Origin: Streptomyces sp. f51
GTDB lineage: Bacteria; Actinomycetota; Actinomycetes; Streptomycetales; Streptomycetaceae
Length of the DNA stretch: 64,000 nt
Assembly (NCBI RefSeq): GCF_037940415.1
Contig: NZ_CP149798.1
Location: 2,786,501 to 2,850,500 of the forward strand
Direction of reading: 5' to 3'
Below the pieces are notes generated by a model. The model was not told the DNA's origin, made no database searches, and was given only the letters and a program-made list of their open reading frames with translations. Every line of letters starts with the position of its first letter. Position 1 is the stretch's first letter. Positions 32,651 through 42,579 of this stretch are shown piece after piece. The position numbers were made by a program, and so were the translations under genes.

Positions 32651-34930
32651 GTGCCCAGGTTCAGTGTCATCGTCCCCGCGTACAAGGTTCAGGCGTACCT
32701 GCACGAGTGCCTCGAATCCGTGCTCGGACAGTCCTTCTTGGACCTCGAACTCATCGCGGTCGACGACTGTTCACCGGACGCCTGCGGGACGATCATCGAC
32801 GAGTTCGCGGCCCGCGACGCCCGCGTCAGGGCCGTGCACCTGCCCGAGAACGTGGGGCTCGGACGGGCCCGCAACGCCGGTCTGGAGCGGGCCACCGGGG
32901 ACTACCTGGTCTTCCTGGACAGCGACGACACCCTGACCCCCGGCGCGCTCGGGGCCGTCGCCGACCGGATCAGGGAGACGGACGACCCGGACGTCCTGGT
33001 CTACGACTACGCGCGCACGTTCTGGTCCGGCGAGGTCGTGCGCAACAAGGTCTCGGCGCAGCTGGCCGAGGACGGTCCCGCGCCCTTCCGGCTGGAGGAG
33101 CGGCCCGGACTGCTGCGGCTGCTGATGGTGGTCTGGAACAAGGCCTACCGCCGGGAGTTCGTCGAGCGCGCGGGCCTGCGGTTCCCGCCCGGCTACTACG
33201 AGGACACGCCCTGGACGTATCCGGCGCTGATGTCCGCCGGGACGATCGCGACCCTCGACCGCGTCTGTGTGCACTACCGCCAGCGGCGCCACGGCAGCAT
33301 CCTCGGCACCAGCAGCCGCAAGCACTTCGACGTCTTCGAGCAGTACGACCGTGTCTTCGCGCATGTCGCCGCGCACCCCGAGCTGGACCGGTGGCGTCCG
33401 GTGCTGTTCCGGCGCATGGTCGACCACTTCGCCACGGTGTTCGTGAAGCGGGGCCGGCTCCCGCGCGCGTCCCGGGCCGAGTTCCTGCGCAAGGCCCGTA
33501 CGCACTGCCGCCGTTACCGCGTCCCGGGCGCCCCCGCCGCGCCGCGCACCCGGCTGCGGCACGCCCTGGTCGGCCTCGGCGCGCACCGCACGTACCGTCT
33601 GCTCTCCTTCCTGTCGCGGATCCGCAAGAGAGCCGTGCGGATCACCGCCGGGCTGCGGCGCGCGGTGCGCGGGGCGGCCCTCCAGTTCCACTACCGCGTC
33701 CAGCTGCGGCTCCCGCTGCGCGCCGACCGTGCCGTCTTCTCCAGCTACTGGGGCCGGGGTCACGGCTGCAACCCGGGGGCCCTGGAGTCCGCGTTCCGCA
33801 GCTTCGCGCCGCACATCCGCACGGCGTGGATCGCGCACCCCGAGCACCAGCACACGATCCCGGCCCCGGCCCGGCCGCTGTCTCCCGGCACGGCGGGGTA
33901 CTGGACGGCGCTCGCCCGCTCCAAGTACCTGGTGAACAACGTCAACTTCGACCGGCGGCTGGTCAAACGGCCCGGTCAGATCATGATCCAGACGCAGCAC
34001 GGGACACCGCTCAAGCGGATGGGGCTGGACCTCCAGGACCGCCCGGCGGCCGCGCGCGGCACCGACTTCGCCGAGCTGCTGCGCGGTGCCGACAAGTGGG
34101 ACTACTGCCTGTCGGGCAACCGCCACTCCACGCTGGTCTGGGAGCGGGTCTTCCCCTCCTCGTACACGACGCTGGAGTACGGCCTGCCCCGCAACGACGT
34201 GTTCCAGCACGCGACTTCGGCGGACGTGGACCGGCTGCGCGAATCGCTGGGCATCCCGGCGGGCACGGTCGCCGTGCTGTACGCGCCGACGTTCCGGGAC
34301 TACCGGGCCGGCCGGCCGGCCGGCCCGGACCTGGAGCGGGTGCTGCGCCGGCTGGGTCCGCGCTTCGTCGTACTGGCCCGCGCCCATCACGCCGAGGGGG
34401 CGTTCGCGGAGACGGCGGGCGGCCGGGTCATCGACGTGTCGGGGCATCCGAGCGTCGAGTCGCTGTGTCTGGCCTCGGACGCGCTGGTCACCGACTACTC
34501 GTCGCTGATGTTCGACTACGCGGTCCTCGACCGGCCGATCGTCGTCCTCGCGGAGGACTGGGAGGCGTACGAGGCGGCCCGCGGCACGTACTTCGACCTG
34601 CGCGCCTTCCCGCCGGGCGCCGTGGCGCGCGGCGAGGACGAGCTGGTCGACGTCTTCGCGACCGGGCTCTGGCGCGACGCCCGCGCCGAGCGGCTGCGGG
34701 CCGCGTTCCGTGAGCGGTTCTGCCCCTACGACGACGGGCGCGCCGCCGAACGGGTCGTACGGCACGTCGTGCTCGGCGAGAGCGCGGGACTGCCGCCGTT
34801 CGTGCCGTTCGCCGAGCGGCGCCCGGTCCCCTCGGCGGAGGCGGCCCTCGCGCGGGGGCCCGGCCCGGAGCGGCCGCTCGGGAGCGTTCCGGCCCCCGGC
34901 GCCGCCGTCCCCCTGTCCGAGACCCTCTGA
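32651..34930 (+). CDS. GT2 glycosyltransferase fused to CDP-glycerol:poly(glycerophosphate) transferase, copy 1
   Basis: GTG 32651 aligns with the starts of the two paralogues that follow (V/M-PRFSVIVP). ATG 32624 is an alternative nine codons upstream. The 759-residue protein has an N-terminal GT2 domain (FSVIVPAYKVQAYLHECLESVLGQS, DDCSPD, FLDSDDTL, about 1–220) and a basic, helical middle. The C-terminal TagF-type domain carries IQTQHGTPLKRMG with the expected catalytic His450, LARAHH with the second His, and LVTDYSSLMFDYAVLDRPIVVL. TagF-type enzymes add glycerol-phosphate units from CDP-glycerol. The fusion suggests it adds both sugar and polyol-phosphate to a wall polymer. It is cytoplasmic or membrane-peripheral. 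Confidence 0.88.
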   Translation: MPRFSVIVPAYKVQAYLHECLESVLGQSFLDLELIAVDDCSPDACGTIIDEFAARDARVRAVHLPENVGLGRARNAGLERATGDYLVFLDSDDTLTPGALGAVADRIRETDDPDVLVYDYARTFWSGEVVRNKVSAQLAEDGPAPFRLEERPGLLRLLMVVWNKAYRREFVERAGLRFPPGYYEDTPWTYPALMSAGTIATLDRVCVHYRQRRHGSILGTSSRKHFDVFEQYDRVFAHVAAHPELDRWRPVLFRRMVDHFATVFVKRGRLPRASRAEFLRKARTHCRRYRVPGAPAAPRTRLRHALVGLGAHRTYRLLSFLSRIRKRAVRITAGLRRAVRGAALQFHYRVQLRLPLRADRAVFSSYWGRGHGCNPGALESAFRSFAPHIRTAWIAHPEHQHTIPAPARPLSPGTAGYWTALARSKYLVNNVNFDRRLVKRPGQIMIQTQHGTPLKRMGLDLQDRPAAARGTDFAELLRGADKWDYCLSGNRHSTLVWERVFPSSYTTLEYGLPRNDVFQHATSADVDRLRESLGIPAGTVAVLYAPTFRDYRAGRPAGPDLERVLRRLGPRFVVLARAHHAEGAFAETAGGRVIDVSGHPSVESLCLASDALVTDYSSLMFDYAVLDRPIVVLAEDWEAYEAARGTYFDLRAFPPGAVARGEDELVDVFATGLWRDARAERLRAAFRERFCPYDDGRAAERVVRHVVLGESAGLPPFVPFAERRPVPSAEAALARGPGPERPLGSVPAPGAAVPLSETL

Positions 34931-35053
34931 ACCGGAGTCCGCGTGCCCTCCAGTCCCTCGCGGCCCACGCCCACCCGGCCCTCCACCTGGCGGCCGACCG
35001 GGCGCCCCGGGCGATGAATCCCCCGTACGGCGCTCCATGAGAGAAAGAGCAGA

Positions 35054-37213
35054 ATGCCCCGCTTCAGTGTCATCGTGCCCACCTTCGAAGTCGCCGGGCA
35101 CCTGGCCCGCGCGCTGGACTCGGTGCTCACCCAGTCCTTCGGCGACTTCGAACTGATCCCGGTCTGCGACGGGCCGGACTCCCCGGCCGCGCCGCTCACC
35201 GCCGCGTACGCGGACCGGGACCCCCGGGTGGTCCCGGTCCATTCGCCGCCGTCGGGCGGACTGAGCGCGGCGCGCAACGCCGGGATCGCGGCGGCGAGCG
35301 GCGCGTATCTGCTCTTCCTAGACGGCGACGACGATCTGGTGCCGGGCGCGCTGGCGGCCCTGGACGCGGGGCTCCCGGACGACGCGGACGTCCTCTACTT
35401 CGGGCATCAGCGGGTGCACTGGTGGGAGGGGGAGCCGAGCACGCCCCCGCTCGACAAGGCCCCCGAGGTGCTGGGCGTGCACGTGCCGGCGTGGACTGCC
35501 GTGTACCGCCGCGACTTCCTCGCCGAGCACGAACTCACCTTTCCCGACGGGCACTTCACGGACACGGGCTGGGGCGGCCTGGTGACGGTGACGGCCGAGC
35601 GGTCCGCGGTGCTGCGCACGGTGTGCGTACGGCACCGGCTGCGCCGCCAGGGCAGCAGGCTCAACGCGCCGGGCGAGCACCACTTCGAGCTCCTCGACCA
35701 GATCGAACGGGTCCTGGTGCGGGCCTCGGGGCGGACCCTGCCCGCGGCCCGGTCGAAGGCGCTGTTCGGCCAGCTCTTCTCCCAGGTCCTGAAGACGGCC
35801 GCGCACCCGGACCGGGTGCCCGCGGGCCGCCGCCGGGCCTTCTTCCGCCGGGCGGGCAAGCTCTACCGCCGGCACCGTCCGGCCGGATTCCGGGCTCCGG
35901 CGGGCAGCCTCGGGGTGCAGCACCGGCTGCTGGCGGCGGGCGCGTACAGCGCGTTCCGCGCGCTGCGCGGCACGAACCGGGCCGTCTCCGGTGTACTGCG
36001 GCGGGTGCCGCGCGGAAGGGCCCTGCGCCTCCGCGCGTTCTACGCCCTCCAGCTGCGCCGCCCCCTCGACGAGAACCTCGCCGTGTACTGCGCCTACTGG
36101 GGCCGGGGTTACGCCTGCAACCCGGCGGCGGTGCACGCCAAGGCCCGCGAACTCGCGCCGCACATCCGCTCGGTGTTCCTGGTCGAGCCGGAGGCCGTGG
36201 ACGCGCTGCCCAAGGAAGTCGAGCACGCCGTGATCGGCAGCCGGCGCGCCTGGGAGGTGCTGGCCCGCGCCAAGTACCTGGTCAACAACGCCAACTTCGC
36301 GGACGGGGTGGTCAAACGCCCCGGCAGCGTGCACCTCCAGACCCAGCACGGGACACCGCTGAAGAGGATGGGCGTCGACCAGTCGACGTTCCCGGTGGTG
36401 GCCGCGGCGACCGGCAGCTTCACCAAGCTGCTGGCCCGGGTGGACCGCTGGGACTACAACCTGTCCTCCAACCGGCACTCCACCCAGATGTGGGAGCGTG
36501 CCTTCCCCGGCGGCTACGAGGCCCTGGAGTACGGCTATCCGCGCAACGACGTCTACTGCACGGCGACCGCCGAGGACGTGGCCCGGATCCGCGAGCGGCT
36601 CGGGGTGCCCGAGGGCAGGACGGCGCTGCTGTACGCGCCCACGCACCGCGACTACAGCACCGGTTTCGAGTCCCGGCTCGATCTGGAGGCCTTCTGCGAG
36701 GAGATCGGCGAGCAGTTCGTCGTGCTGCTGCGCGCCCACTACTTCTACGACGAGGGCCGCGGGCACGGCAGCGGACGGATCATCGACGTGACCGGGCACC
36801 GCTCCTCCGAGGACGTGTGCCTGGCCGCCGACGCGCTGATCACGGACTACTCGTCGATCATGTTCGACTACGCCAACCTGGACCGCCCGGTCGTCGTGTA
36901 CGCCGACGACTGGGAGATCTACCGCGAGACCCGGGGCGTCTACTTCGACGTGACGCGGGAGCCGCCGGGCCGGGTGGCGCGCACCCCGCAGGAGCTGGCC
37001 GCGCTGTTCACCGACGGTTCCTACGCGGACCCGGCCGCCGCCGCGCTGCGGGCCCGGTTCCGTGAGCGGTTCTGCGAGTTCGACGACGGCAGAGCGGCCG
37101 AGCGGGTCGTGCGCAGAGTGCTGCTGGGCGAGTCCCCCGAGACGCTACCGCCCGTCCTGCCGCTCGCCGACCGCGTCCCGGCTCCCGCCGCGTCCACCCT
37201 CGTAAGGAGCTGA
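35054..37213 (+). CDS. GT2 glycosyltransferase fused to CDP-glycerol:poly(glycerophosphate) transferase, copy 2
   Basis: ATG 35054 follows a purine-rich GAGAAAGAG site; the product has 719 residues. The GT2 half starts MPRFSVIVPTFEVAGHLARALDSVLTQS and has FLDGDDDLV in place of the DSDD of its neighbours. It has diverged most around the nucleotide-binding region (VCDGPDSPAAPL). The C-terminal half is intact: LQTQHGTPLKRMG with His432, LLRAHYF and LITDYSSIMFDYANLDRPVVVYADDWEIY. It is the middle member of three tandem paralogues on the same strand. Different acceptors or sugar donors for each copy are likely but not readable from sequence. Confidence 0.88.
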   Translation: MPRFSVIVPTFEVAGHLARALDSVLTQSFGDFELIPVCDGPDSPAAPLTAAYADRDPRVVPVHSPPSGGLSAARNAGIAAASGAYLLFLDGDDDLVPGALAALDAGLPDDADVLYFGHQRVHWWEGEPSTPPLDKAPEVLGVHVPAWTAVYRRDFLAEHELTFPDGHFTDTGWGGLVTVTAERSAVLRTVCVRHRLRRQGSRLNAPGEHHFELLDQIERVLVRASGRTLPAARSKALFGQLFSQVLKTAAHPDRVPAGRRRAFFRRAGKLYRRHRPAGFRAPAGSLGVQHRLLAAGAYSAFRALRGTNRAVSGVLRRVPRGRALRLRAFYALQLRRPLDENLAVYCAYWGRGYACNPAAVHAKARELAPHIRSVFLVEPEAVDALPKEVEHAVIGSRRAWEVLARAKYLVNNANFADGVVKRPGSVHLQTQHGTPLKRMGVDQSTFPVVAAATGSFTKLLARVDRWDYNLSSNRHSTQMWERAFPGGYEALEYGYPRNDVYCTATAEDVARIRERLGVPEGRTALLYAPTHRDYSTGFESRLDLEAFCEEIGEQFVVLLRAHYFYDEGRGHGSGRIIDVTGHRSSEDVCLAADALITDYSSIMFDYANLDRPVVVYADDWEIYRETRGVYFDVTREPPGRVARTPQELAALFTDGSYADPAAAALRARFRERFCEFDDGRAAERVVRRVLLGESPETLPPVLPLADRVPAPAASTLVRS

Positions 37214-37214
37214 C

Positions 37215-39425
37215 GTGCCCCGCTTCAGCATCATCGTCCCCGTCTTCAAGGTGCAGGGCTTTCTGCGCGAGTGTCTCGACTCGGTCCTGGAGCAGTCGTT
37301 CACGGACATCGAGGTCATCGCCGTCGACGACTGCTCGCCGGACGGCTGCGGCGCGATCCTCGACGAGTACGCGGCCCTCGATCCCCGGGTGCGGGTGCTG
37401 CATCTGCCGGAGAACGTCGGGCTCGGCCGTGCCCGCAACGCCGGGATGCCGCTCGCCGGCGGGGACTACCTCTTCTTCCTCGACAGCGACGACACCCTCA
37501 CGCCCGGCGCGCTGCGCGCCATGGCCGACCGCCTGGAGGAGACCGCCGACCCGGACGTGCTGGTCTTCGACTACGCGCGCACCTACTGGTGGGGCGGCAC
37601 CCGCAGGAACGTGCTCGCGCGGGTCCTCGCCGAGGCCGGTGCCGGGACCTTCACGGCGGCCGAACAGCCGGAGATCCTCGACCTGTTGATGGTGGTGTGG
37701 AACAAGGTCTACCGTCGCGCGTTCGTCGAGGCGGAGGGCTTCGCCTTCCCGCCCGGGTACTACGAGGACACGCCCTGGACGTTCCCGGTGATGCTCAGCG
37801 CGGGGCGGATCGCGGCCCTGGACCGTATCTGTCTGGCCTACCGCCAGCGCCGCCAGGGCAACATCCTGTCCACCACCAGCCGCAAGCACTTCGACATCCA
37901 CGACCAGTACGAGCGGGTCTTCGCGTTCGTCGGCTCCCGGCCGGAACTCGCCGACTGGCGCCCGTATCTGCACCGCAAGATGGGCGAGCACTGCCTCGAC
38001 ATCCTCTCCAAGGAGGACCGGCTGCCGCAGGAGGACAAGGCCGAGTTCTTCCGGCTGACGGCCGCGCTCCTCCGCCGGCACAAGGCCGGTCCCGTGCCCC
38101 CCGAACTGCGGGTGCTGGAAGGCGGTTTCACCCGTTACCGGGTGCGGCGGCAGGCGGGCCGCGCGGCCCTGGAACTGGGCCGGCGCGGGCAGCAGGCCCG
38201 CCGGGTGCTCGGCGCGCGGGTCAAGCACGGCTGGTCGGCGGCGCACGGGCACCGTCCGCTCGACCCGCACCTCGCGATGTACTCGGCGTTCTCGCACCGG
38301 GGGGTCCTCGGAGATCCCGCCGCCGTGTACGCGGCAGCACGCGAACTCGCCCCGCAGCTGCGCGGGGTGTGGGTGGTGCGCGATCAGGAGCAGGCGGCGC
38401 TGCTGCCGCCCGGCACCGAGCACGTCCTGCTCGACTCGCTGCCCTACCGCCGGCTCACCGCGCGGGCCACGTACTTCGTGAACAACGTCAACTGGCCCGG
38501 CTCCCTGGCCAAGCGCCCCGGGACCGTCCACATCCACACCCACCAGGGCACCCCGCTGAAGTACATGGCCGCTGACCTGCTGCACAAGCCGGGCGCGCGG
38601 CACGGCCTGGACGTGCCGCAGCTGCTGCGCCGCGCCGACCGCTGGGACTACAGCCTGGTCGCCAACCGGCACTCGGAGCTGGTCTGGGACCGCGCCTATC
38701 CCTGCCACTTCACCTCGCTGCGCAGCGGCAGCCCGCGCAACGACGTGCTGGTGCGGGCCAGGCCCGAGGACGGGGCGGCGGCCCGCGCCCGTCTCGGGAT
38801 CCCGGCCGGGGACCGCGTGGTGCTGTACGCGCCGACGCGCCGCGAGTACGTGCGCGGCGGGCATGTGGACCGGCTCGACCTGGCCGCGTTCGCGGAGGGC
38901 CTCGGCGCGGGCCACACGCTCGTCGTACGGCTGCATCCCTCGCTCGCGGACGGTCCGGCGCGCGGGATGGGGCTGGCCGAGCTGCACCGGCGCGGGGTCG
39001 TGGTCGACGTGACCGACGAACCGTGCGTCGAGGACGTGATGCTGGCCTCCGACGCCCTGGTGACCGACTACTCGGCCCTCATGTTCGACTACGCCAACCT
39101 CGACCGGCCGATCGTGCTCCTCGCCGACGACTGGGGCGCGTACGCGGCGAGCCGTGGCGCCTATTTCGACATCACGGCCGAGGCGCCCGGTCATGTGGCC
39201 TCCTCCCAGCGGGAGTTGGCGTGGCTGTTCGCGTCGGGGGCCTGGCGGGACGGGGAGTCGGATCGGCTGCGGGCCGGATTCCGGGCGCGTTTCTGCGAGT
39301 TCGACGACGGGCGGGCGGCCGAGCGGGTGGTGCGGACGCTGATGCTCGGCGAGCGGGCCGACGCGCCGGCCTCCCTCGTCCCGGTGCCCGCGCAGGCGGG
39401 CCACGACGTGCTCACGTCCTCATGA
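37215..39425 (+). CDS. GT2 glycosyltransferase fused to TagF-like domain lacking one catalytic His, copy 3
   Basis: GTG 37215 is preceded by AAGGAG and begins one base after the previous stop, giving 736 residues. The GT2 domain is complete (FSIIVPVFKVQGFLRECLDSVLEQS, DDCSPDGC, FFLDSDDTL). In the TagF-like domain the segment QTQHGTPLK of the sister proteins reads HTHQGTPLK. The position of the first conserved catalytic His is therefore Gln444, while the second motif (VVRLHPSL, His574) and VTDYSALMFDYANLDRPIVLL remain. The glycerophosphate transfer activity may be lost, altered or rescued by the shifted His. The GT2 half should still work. The next gene overlaps its stop. Confidence 0.87.
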   Translation: MPRFSIIVPVFKVQGFLRECLDSVLEQSFTDIEVIAVDDCSPDGCGAILDEYAALDPRVRVLHLPENVGLGRARNAGMPLAGGDYLFFLDSDDTLTPGALRAMADRLEETADPDVLVFDYARTYWWGGTRRNVLARVLAEAGAGTFTAAEQPEILDLLMVVWNKVYRRAFVEAEGFAFPPGYYEDTPWTFPVMLSAGRIAALDRICLAYRQRRQGNILSTTSRKHFDIHDQYERVFAFVGSRPELADWRPYLHRKMGEHCLDILSKEDRLPQEDKAEFFRLTAALLRRHKAGPVPPELRVLEGGFTRYRVRRQAGRAALELGRRGQQARRVLGARVKHGWSAAHGHRPLDPHLAMYSAFSHRGVLGDPAAVYAAARELAPQLRGVWVVRDQEQAALLPPGTEHVLLDSLPYRRLTARATYFVNNVNWPGSLAKRPGTVHIHTHQGTPLKYMAADLLHKPGARHGLDVPQLLRRADRWDYSLVANRHSELVWDRAYPCHFTSLRSGSPRNDVLVRARPEDGAAARARLGIPAGDRVVLYAPTRREYVRGGHVDRLDLAAFAEGLGAGHTLVVRLHPSLADGPARGMGLAELHRRGVVVDVTDEPCVEDVMLASDALVTDYSALMFDYANLDRPIVLLADDWGAYAASRGAYFDITAEAPGHVASSQRELAWLFASGAWRDGESDRLRAGFRARFCEFDDGRAAERVVRTLMLGERADAPASLVPVPAQAGHDVLTSS

Positions 39426-40852
39426 GCGGCCCCGCGAACCGACCCACGAGGGGAGCCGTGGACGCATCCATGAGCGGCCAGGCGCACGACCCGGCGAACG
39501 GCGCCACGAACGGCTCCGGTGACGCCCCGCGCCCCGCGGGTTCCGGCCGGTTCCGGGGGTGGGTGCCGCGCGCACCGCGTTCGGCCCGCGCCCGGGTGAT
39601 CCTGATCGCCCTCGTGTTCGCCGTCCTCCAGCTGGCCAACGTCACCGGCCGGGACACCCCCGACACCAAGAACTACCTGTCGTACGAGCTGAATCTGAGC
39701 GGCGTCGGCAAACAGCGGGCCGCCGCCGAGACGATCGACTACGTCTGCGCGGGAAAGGCGTCCGTGGCCCGGCGCGACCAGGCCGTCGACCCGGTGCGCT
39801 TCCACCGCGCGAGCCCGACCCGGCGGGTCGTCGCCGAGTGCCGGCGCGACCAGTGGCGGGGGGTGTCGGCACGGCTGGCGTCCGGGCCGACGGCGGGACG
39901 CATCGTCCCGTTCATGCCGCCCCGGTTCATGCGGATCTTCGAGGTGCGGCCGGGATATCCGGTGTTCCTGCTGCCGTTCGTGACCGTGCTGGGGGTGACC
40001 TGGGGCCTGTGGGCCTCGGCCGTCCTCGTGACGGTGGCCGGGGGCGTCCTCGTCTTCCTCGTCCTGCGCACCCTGCGCGCCTCCACGGGCGCGGCCCTGA
40101 CCGGGCAGGCGCTCTACTACGTCCTGCCGTGCGGCACGACGGCTATGCGCCCGATGACCGAGGGCCTGATGATGGCCCTGACGCTCGCGGCCCTGTGGGG
40201 CTGCGCCCTGGTCCTTGAGGGCCGCGCGCGGGCCGGGACCTGGCTGGCCGGCGGCTCGCTGGCGGTCCTGTTCACGGTGAAGCACTCGCAGGCGCTGTTC
40301 CTCGGGCTGTGCCTGGCCGCCGCCTGCGCGGCGCTGCTGGCCCGCAGGCGCCGGTGGGACGGGCCGCTGCGGACCCTCGGCGTGGTGGCGGGCAGCGGGG
40401 TGCTGGCCACCGTGCTGCTCGCGAAGCTGCTGCACTACCCGTCCCAGTCGGAGAGCGTGCAGGATCTGCTCACCGCGCACTACGCGCGACCCGACCGCGT
40501 CCATCCGTGGCCGGAGTTCCTCCATCTGGAGGCCGCCTTCTGGATCGAGTGGACGCGCCGCCAGCTGTGGGAGCCGCTGTTCCTCGCGGCGGTGGTGGCG
40601 GCCGGCTGGGGGGCGCTGCGCAGGCACCGCGCCTTCGCCGTCTTCCTGATCGCGGCGGCGGGCACCGGGGTGCTCAACCAGGCCGCGCACCCCGACATCA
40701 ACGTCTGGGGCGGGCGGCTGATCGTGCTGCTGTGGCTGCTGCCCGCGGTGGGTCTTCCGCTGCTGCTCGACCTGGTCGTCCGGCGGGGCGCGCGGATGCC
40801 CGGCGGGCTGCTTCCGGGACCGGCGCGCAGGGAGGCCGAGGTCGCCCGATGA
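39422..40852 (+). CDS. Polytopic membrane protein, GT-C-type glycosyltransferase-like
   Basis: ATG 39422 overlaps the stop of the third TagF-like gene (ATGA), implying translational coupling; a second Met at 39470 is possible. The 476-residue protein has a polar N-terminus of about 55 residues, then ten or so hydrophobic helices. After the first helix, RDTPDTKNYLSYEL places acidic residues at the outer membrane face, as in GT-C enzymes that use lipid-linked sugars. A long outer loop carries Cys and Arg residues. Assignment to a specific GT family is not possible by eye. The context suggests glycosylation of the wall polymer outside the membrane. Confidence 0.75.
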   Translation: MSGPANRPTRGAVDASMSGQAHDPANGATNGSGDAPRPAGSGRFRGWVPRAPRSARARVILIALVFAVLQLANVTGRDTPDTKNYLSYELNLSGVGKQRAAAETIDYVCAGKASVARRDQAVDPVRFHRASPTRRVVAECRRDQWRGVSARLASGPTAGRIVPFMPPRFMRIFEVRPGYPVFLLPFVTVLGVTWGLWASAVLVTVAGGVLVFLVLRTLRASTGAALTGQALYYVLPCGTTAMRPMTEGLMMALTLAALWGCALVLEGRARAGTWLAGGSLAVLFTVKHSQALFLGLCLAAACAALLARRRRWDGPLRTLGVVAGSGVLATVLLAKLLHYPSQSESVQDLLTAHYARPDRVHPWPEFLHLEAAFWIEWTRRQLWEPLFLAAVVAAGWGALRRHRAFAVFLIAAAGTGVLNQAAHPDINVWGGRLIVLLWLLPAVGLPLLLDLVVRRGARMPGGLLPGPARREAEVAR

Positions 40853-40936
40853 GGTGATCACGGGCTAGGCGGCCGATCGGGGCGGGCATATACGGCAGAT
40901 GCCGGAAACCGCAGGCCCCTGCTCCCCCACCGCCCG

Positions 40937-42568
40937 ATGAGCGCCGATGTCGTCACCCGGCGGCAGGCGGTGCGCGGCGCGACCGCGCTGCGCGCCCGGG
41001 GCGTCCGGCGTCCGACGCCGTACCAGGTCTTCGGCGGGCTGTTCTGGCTGGTGATGACGCTCGCCTACTGGCGGATCCCGCTGTGCTGCGACGCGGGCCA
41101 GCACGCGGCGGTCGTCGAACGCCTGCGGGCGAGCCTGCTGCACCCCCGGCATCCGATGGCGGACCTGCCGGGCGCCGGCAGCCCGTACTACTCGCCCTAC
41201 GCGGTGGCCCAGGGCGCCTTCGCCCGGCTGACCGGCCTCGGCGGCTGGGCGGTGGTACGGCTGGCGGGTCCTGTCAACCTGCTGGTGCTGCTGACGGGCA
41301 TCGGCCGCTTCACGCGTGTGCTGACACCCCGCCGCTGGGCGCCGGTCCTGTGCCTGTCGGCGATGGTGCTGCTGTGGGGCACCGAGCGGGCCTGGTGGAG
41401 CGGCTACCTCGGGCTGATGTCGATGACGGGCGACCTGGGCTATCCGTCGACGTTCGCCATCGGGCTGGCCTTCTGGGCCTGGGCGTTCACGGGCAGGCGC
41501 GCGGCGGGCGGCGGCGGCCCCGTCCGGTTCGTGGGCCCGGGCGGTCTCGAAAGCCCCTGGGGGTACGCGGCCCTCGGCGCCCTGTACGGACTGATCCTGC
41601 TGGTGCACCCGATCACCTCGGTCGCGGCGGTGCTCGGCGGGGTCGCGTTCGTGGCGGGCGGGCAGCGCGGATGGCGTCCGGCGGTGGCGTTCCGGTGGCT
41701 GCTCACCGGCGCGGTGGCCCTGCTCGTCGGCTACGCGTGGCCGTACTTCGACGTGTTCGCGCTGACCGGGGACCGCAGCGTGGACGCGATGCACGAGCAG
41801 CTGTACGACGGGATGCCCGGGCACTTCTGGCTGGCGCTGACCGGGGTGCCCGCGCTGTGGCTGCGGGCCGGGCGTCCCGGGAAGGGCGAGGGGCGGGGCG
41901 CGGGGCCGGGGTGGCGCGATCCGCTGGTGCTGATGTTCGCGCTGGAGTGCGCGACGGTGGCCTACGGCTGGGTGAGCGGGCACTACACGTACGGCAGGAT
42001 CCTCGGACTCACGCTGGTGCCGCTCCAGTTCGCGCTCGGCGTGGAGCTGGCGCGGCCCGGGCCGTGGGGGCCGTGGCGGCGGCTGCTCGGAGGTGCCGCG
42101 GCGGCGGCCGCCCTGACCGGGTTCCTGACCGTGCAGGCCGGGGCCGTGGTGCCGCGTTCACTCGACCCGGTCGGCTTCGACCAGCCGCCGCGCTGGCCCA
42201 CGTACGACTGGGCGGCGCGGTACATCCGGCCGGGCGAGCCGGTCATCGCGGACGGGTACTACTCGGTCCATCTGCTCGCGGGCTACGGACCCGATCTCGC
42301 GGCGCCCGCCTGGCCCGACCCCGCCCTCGCCGAGAGCGAGCGGCTGCGCCGGCGCGCGGCGGTGCGGGCCTATCTCGCCCCGGACTCGACCCGGGCCGAA
42401 CGCACCGCCGTCGCCCGCCGGTACCACGCCCGCTGGCTGCTGCTGACCCGCTGGCGGCCGGTGCCCGAGGAGGCGACGGTGGTGGCGTGGAGCCGGGAGA
42501 CCGGGGAGGTGCTGGCCCGGATCGGTCCCGGGGCGAGGGCCGGTGCGGGGGTCCGTGCCGCTCGATGA
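40937..42568 (+). CDS. Polytopic membrane protein, GT-C-type glycosyltransferase-like
   Basis: This 543-residue protein has about ten to twelve hydrophobic helices. The first outer loop contains LCCDAGQHAAVVERLRASLLHPRHPMADLPGAGSPYYSPY, with an acidic residue directly after the first helix, the usual place of the GT-C catalytic site. A hydrophilic C-terminal domain of about 150 residues follows the last helix. It lies 84 bases after a related membrane gene, and its end faces ohr. It may glycosylate an exported polymer; this is inferred from neighbours. Confidence 0.72.
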   Translation: MSADVVTRRQAVRGATALRARGVRRPTPYQVFGGLFWLVMTLAYWRIPLCCDAGQHAAVVERLRASLLHPRHPMADLPGAGSPYYSPYAVAQGAFARLTGLGGWAVVRLAGPVNLLVLLTGIGRFTRVLTPRRWAPVLCLSAMVLLWGTERAWWSGYLGLMSMTGDLGYPSTFAIGLAFWAWAFTGRRAAGGGGPVRFVGPGGLESPWGYAALGALYGLILLVHPITSVAAVLGGVAFVAGGQRGWRPAVAFRWLLTGAVALLVGYAWPYFDVFALTGDRSVDAMHEQLYDGMPGHFWLALTGVPALWLRAGRPGKGEGRGAGPGWRDPLVLMFALECATVAYGWVSGHYTYGRILGLTLVPLQFALGVELARPGPWGPWRRLLGGAAAAAALTGFLTVQAGAVVPRSLDPVGFDQPPRWPTYDWAARYIRPGEPVIADGYYSVHLLAGYGPDLAAPAWPDPALAESERLRRRAAVRAYLAPDSTRAERTAVARRYHARWLLLTRWRPVPEEATVVAWSRETGEVLARIGPGARAGAGVRAAR

Positions 42569-42579
42569 CGGACCGTCCC

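Noticed and set aside
32771-35242. Minus-strand open frame of about 820 codons opposite the first TagF-like fusion
   Set aside because: It spans a gene boundary on the other strand and lacks any recognisable domain. The plus-strand frames contain GT2 and TagF motifs.
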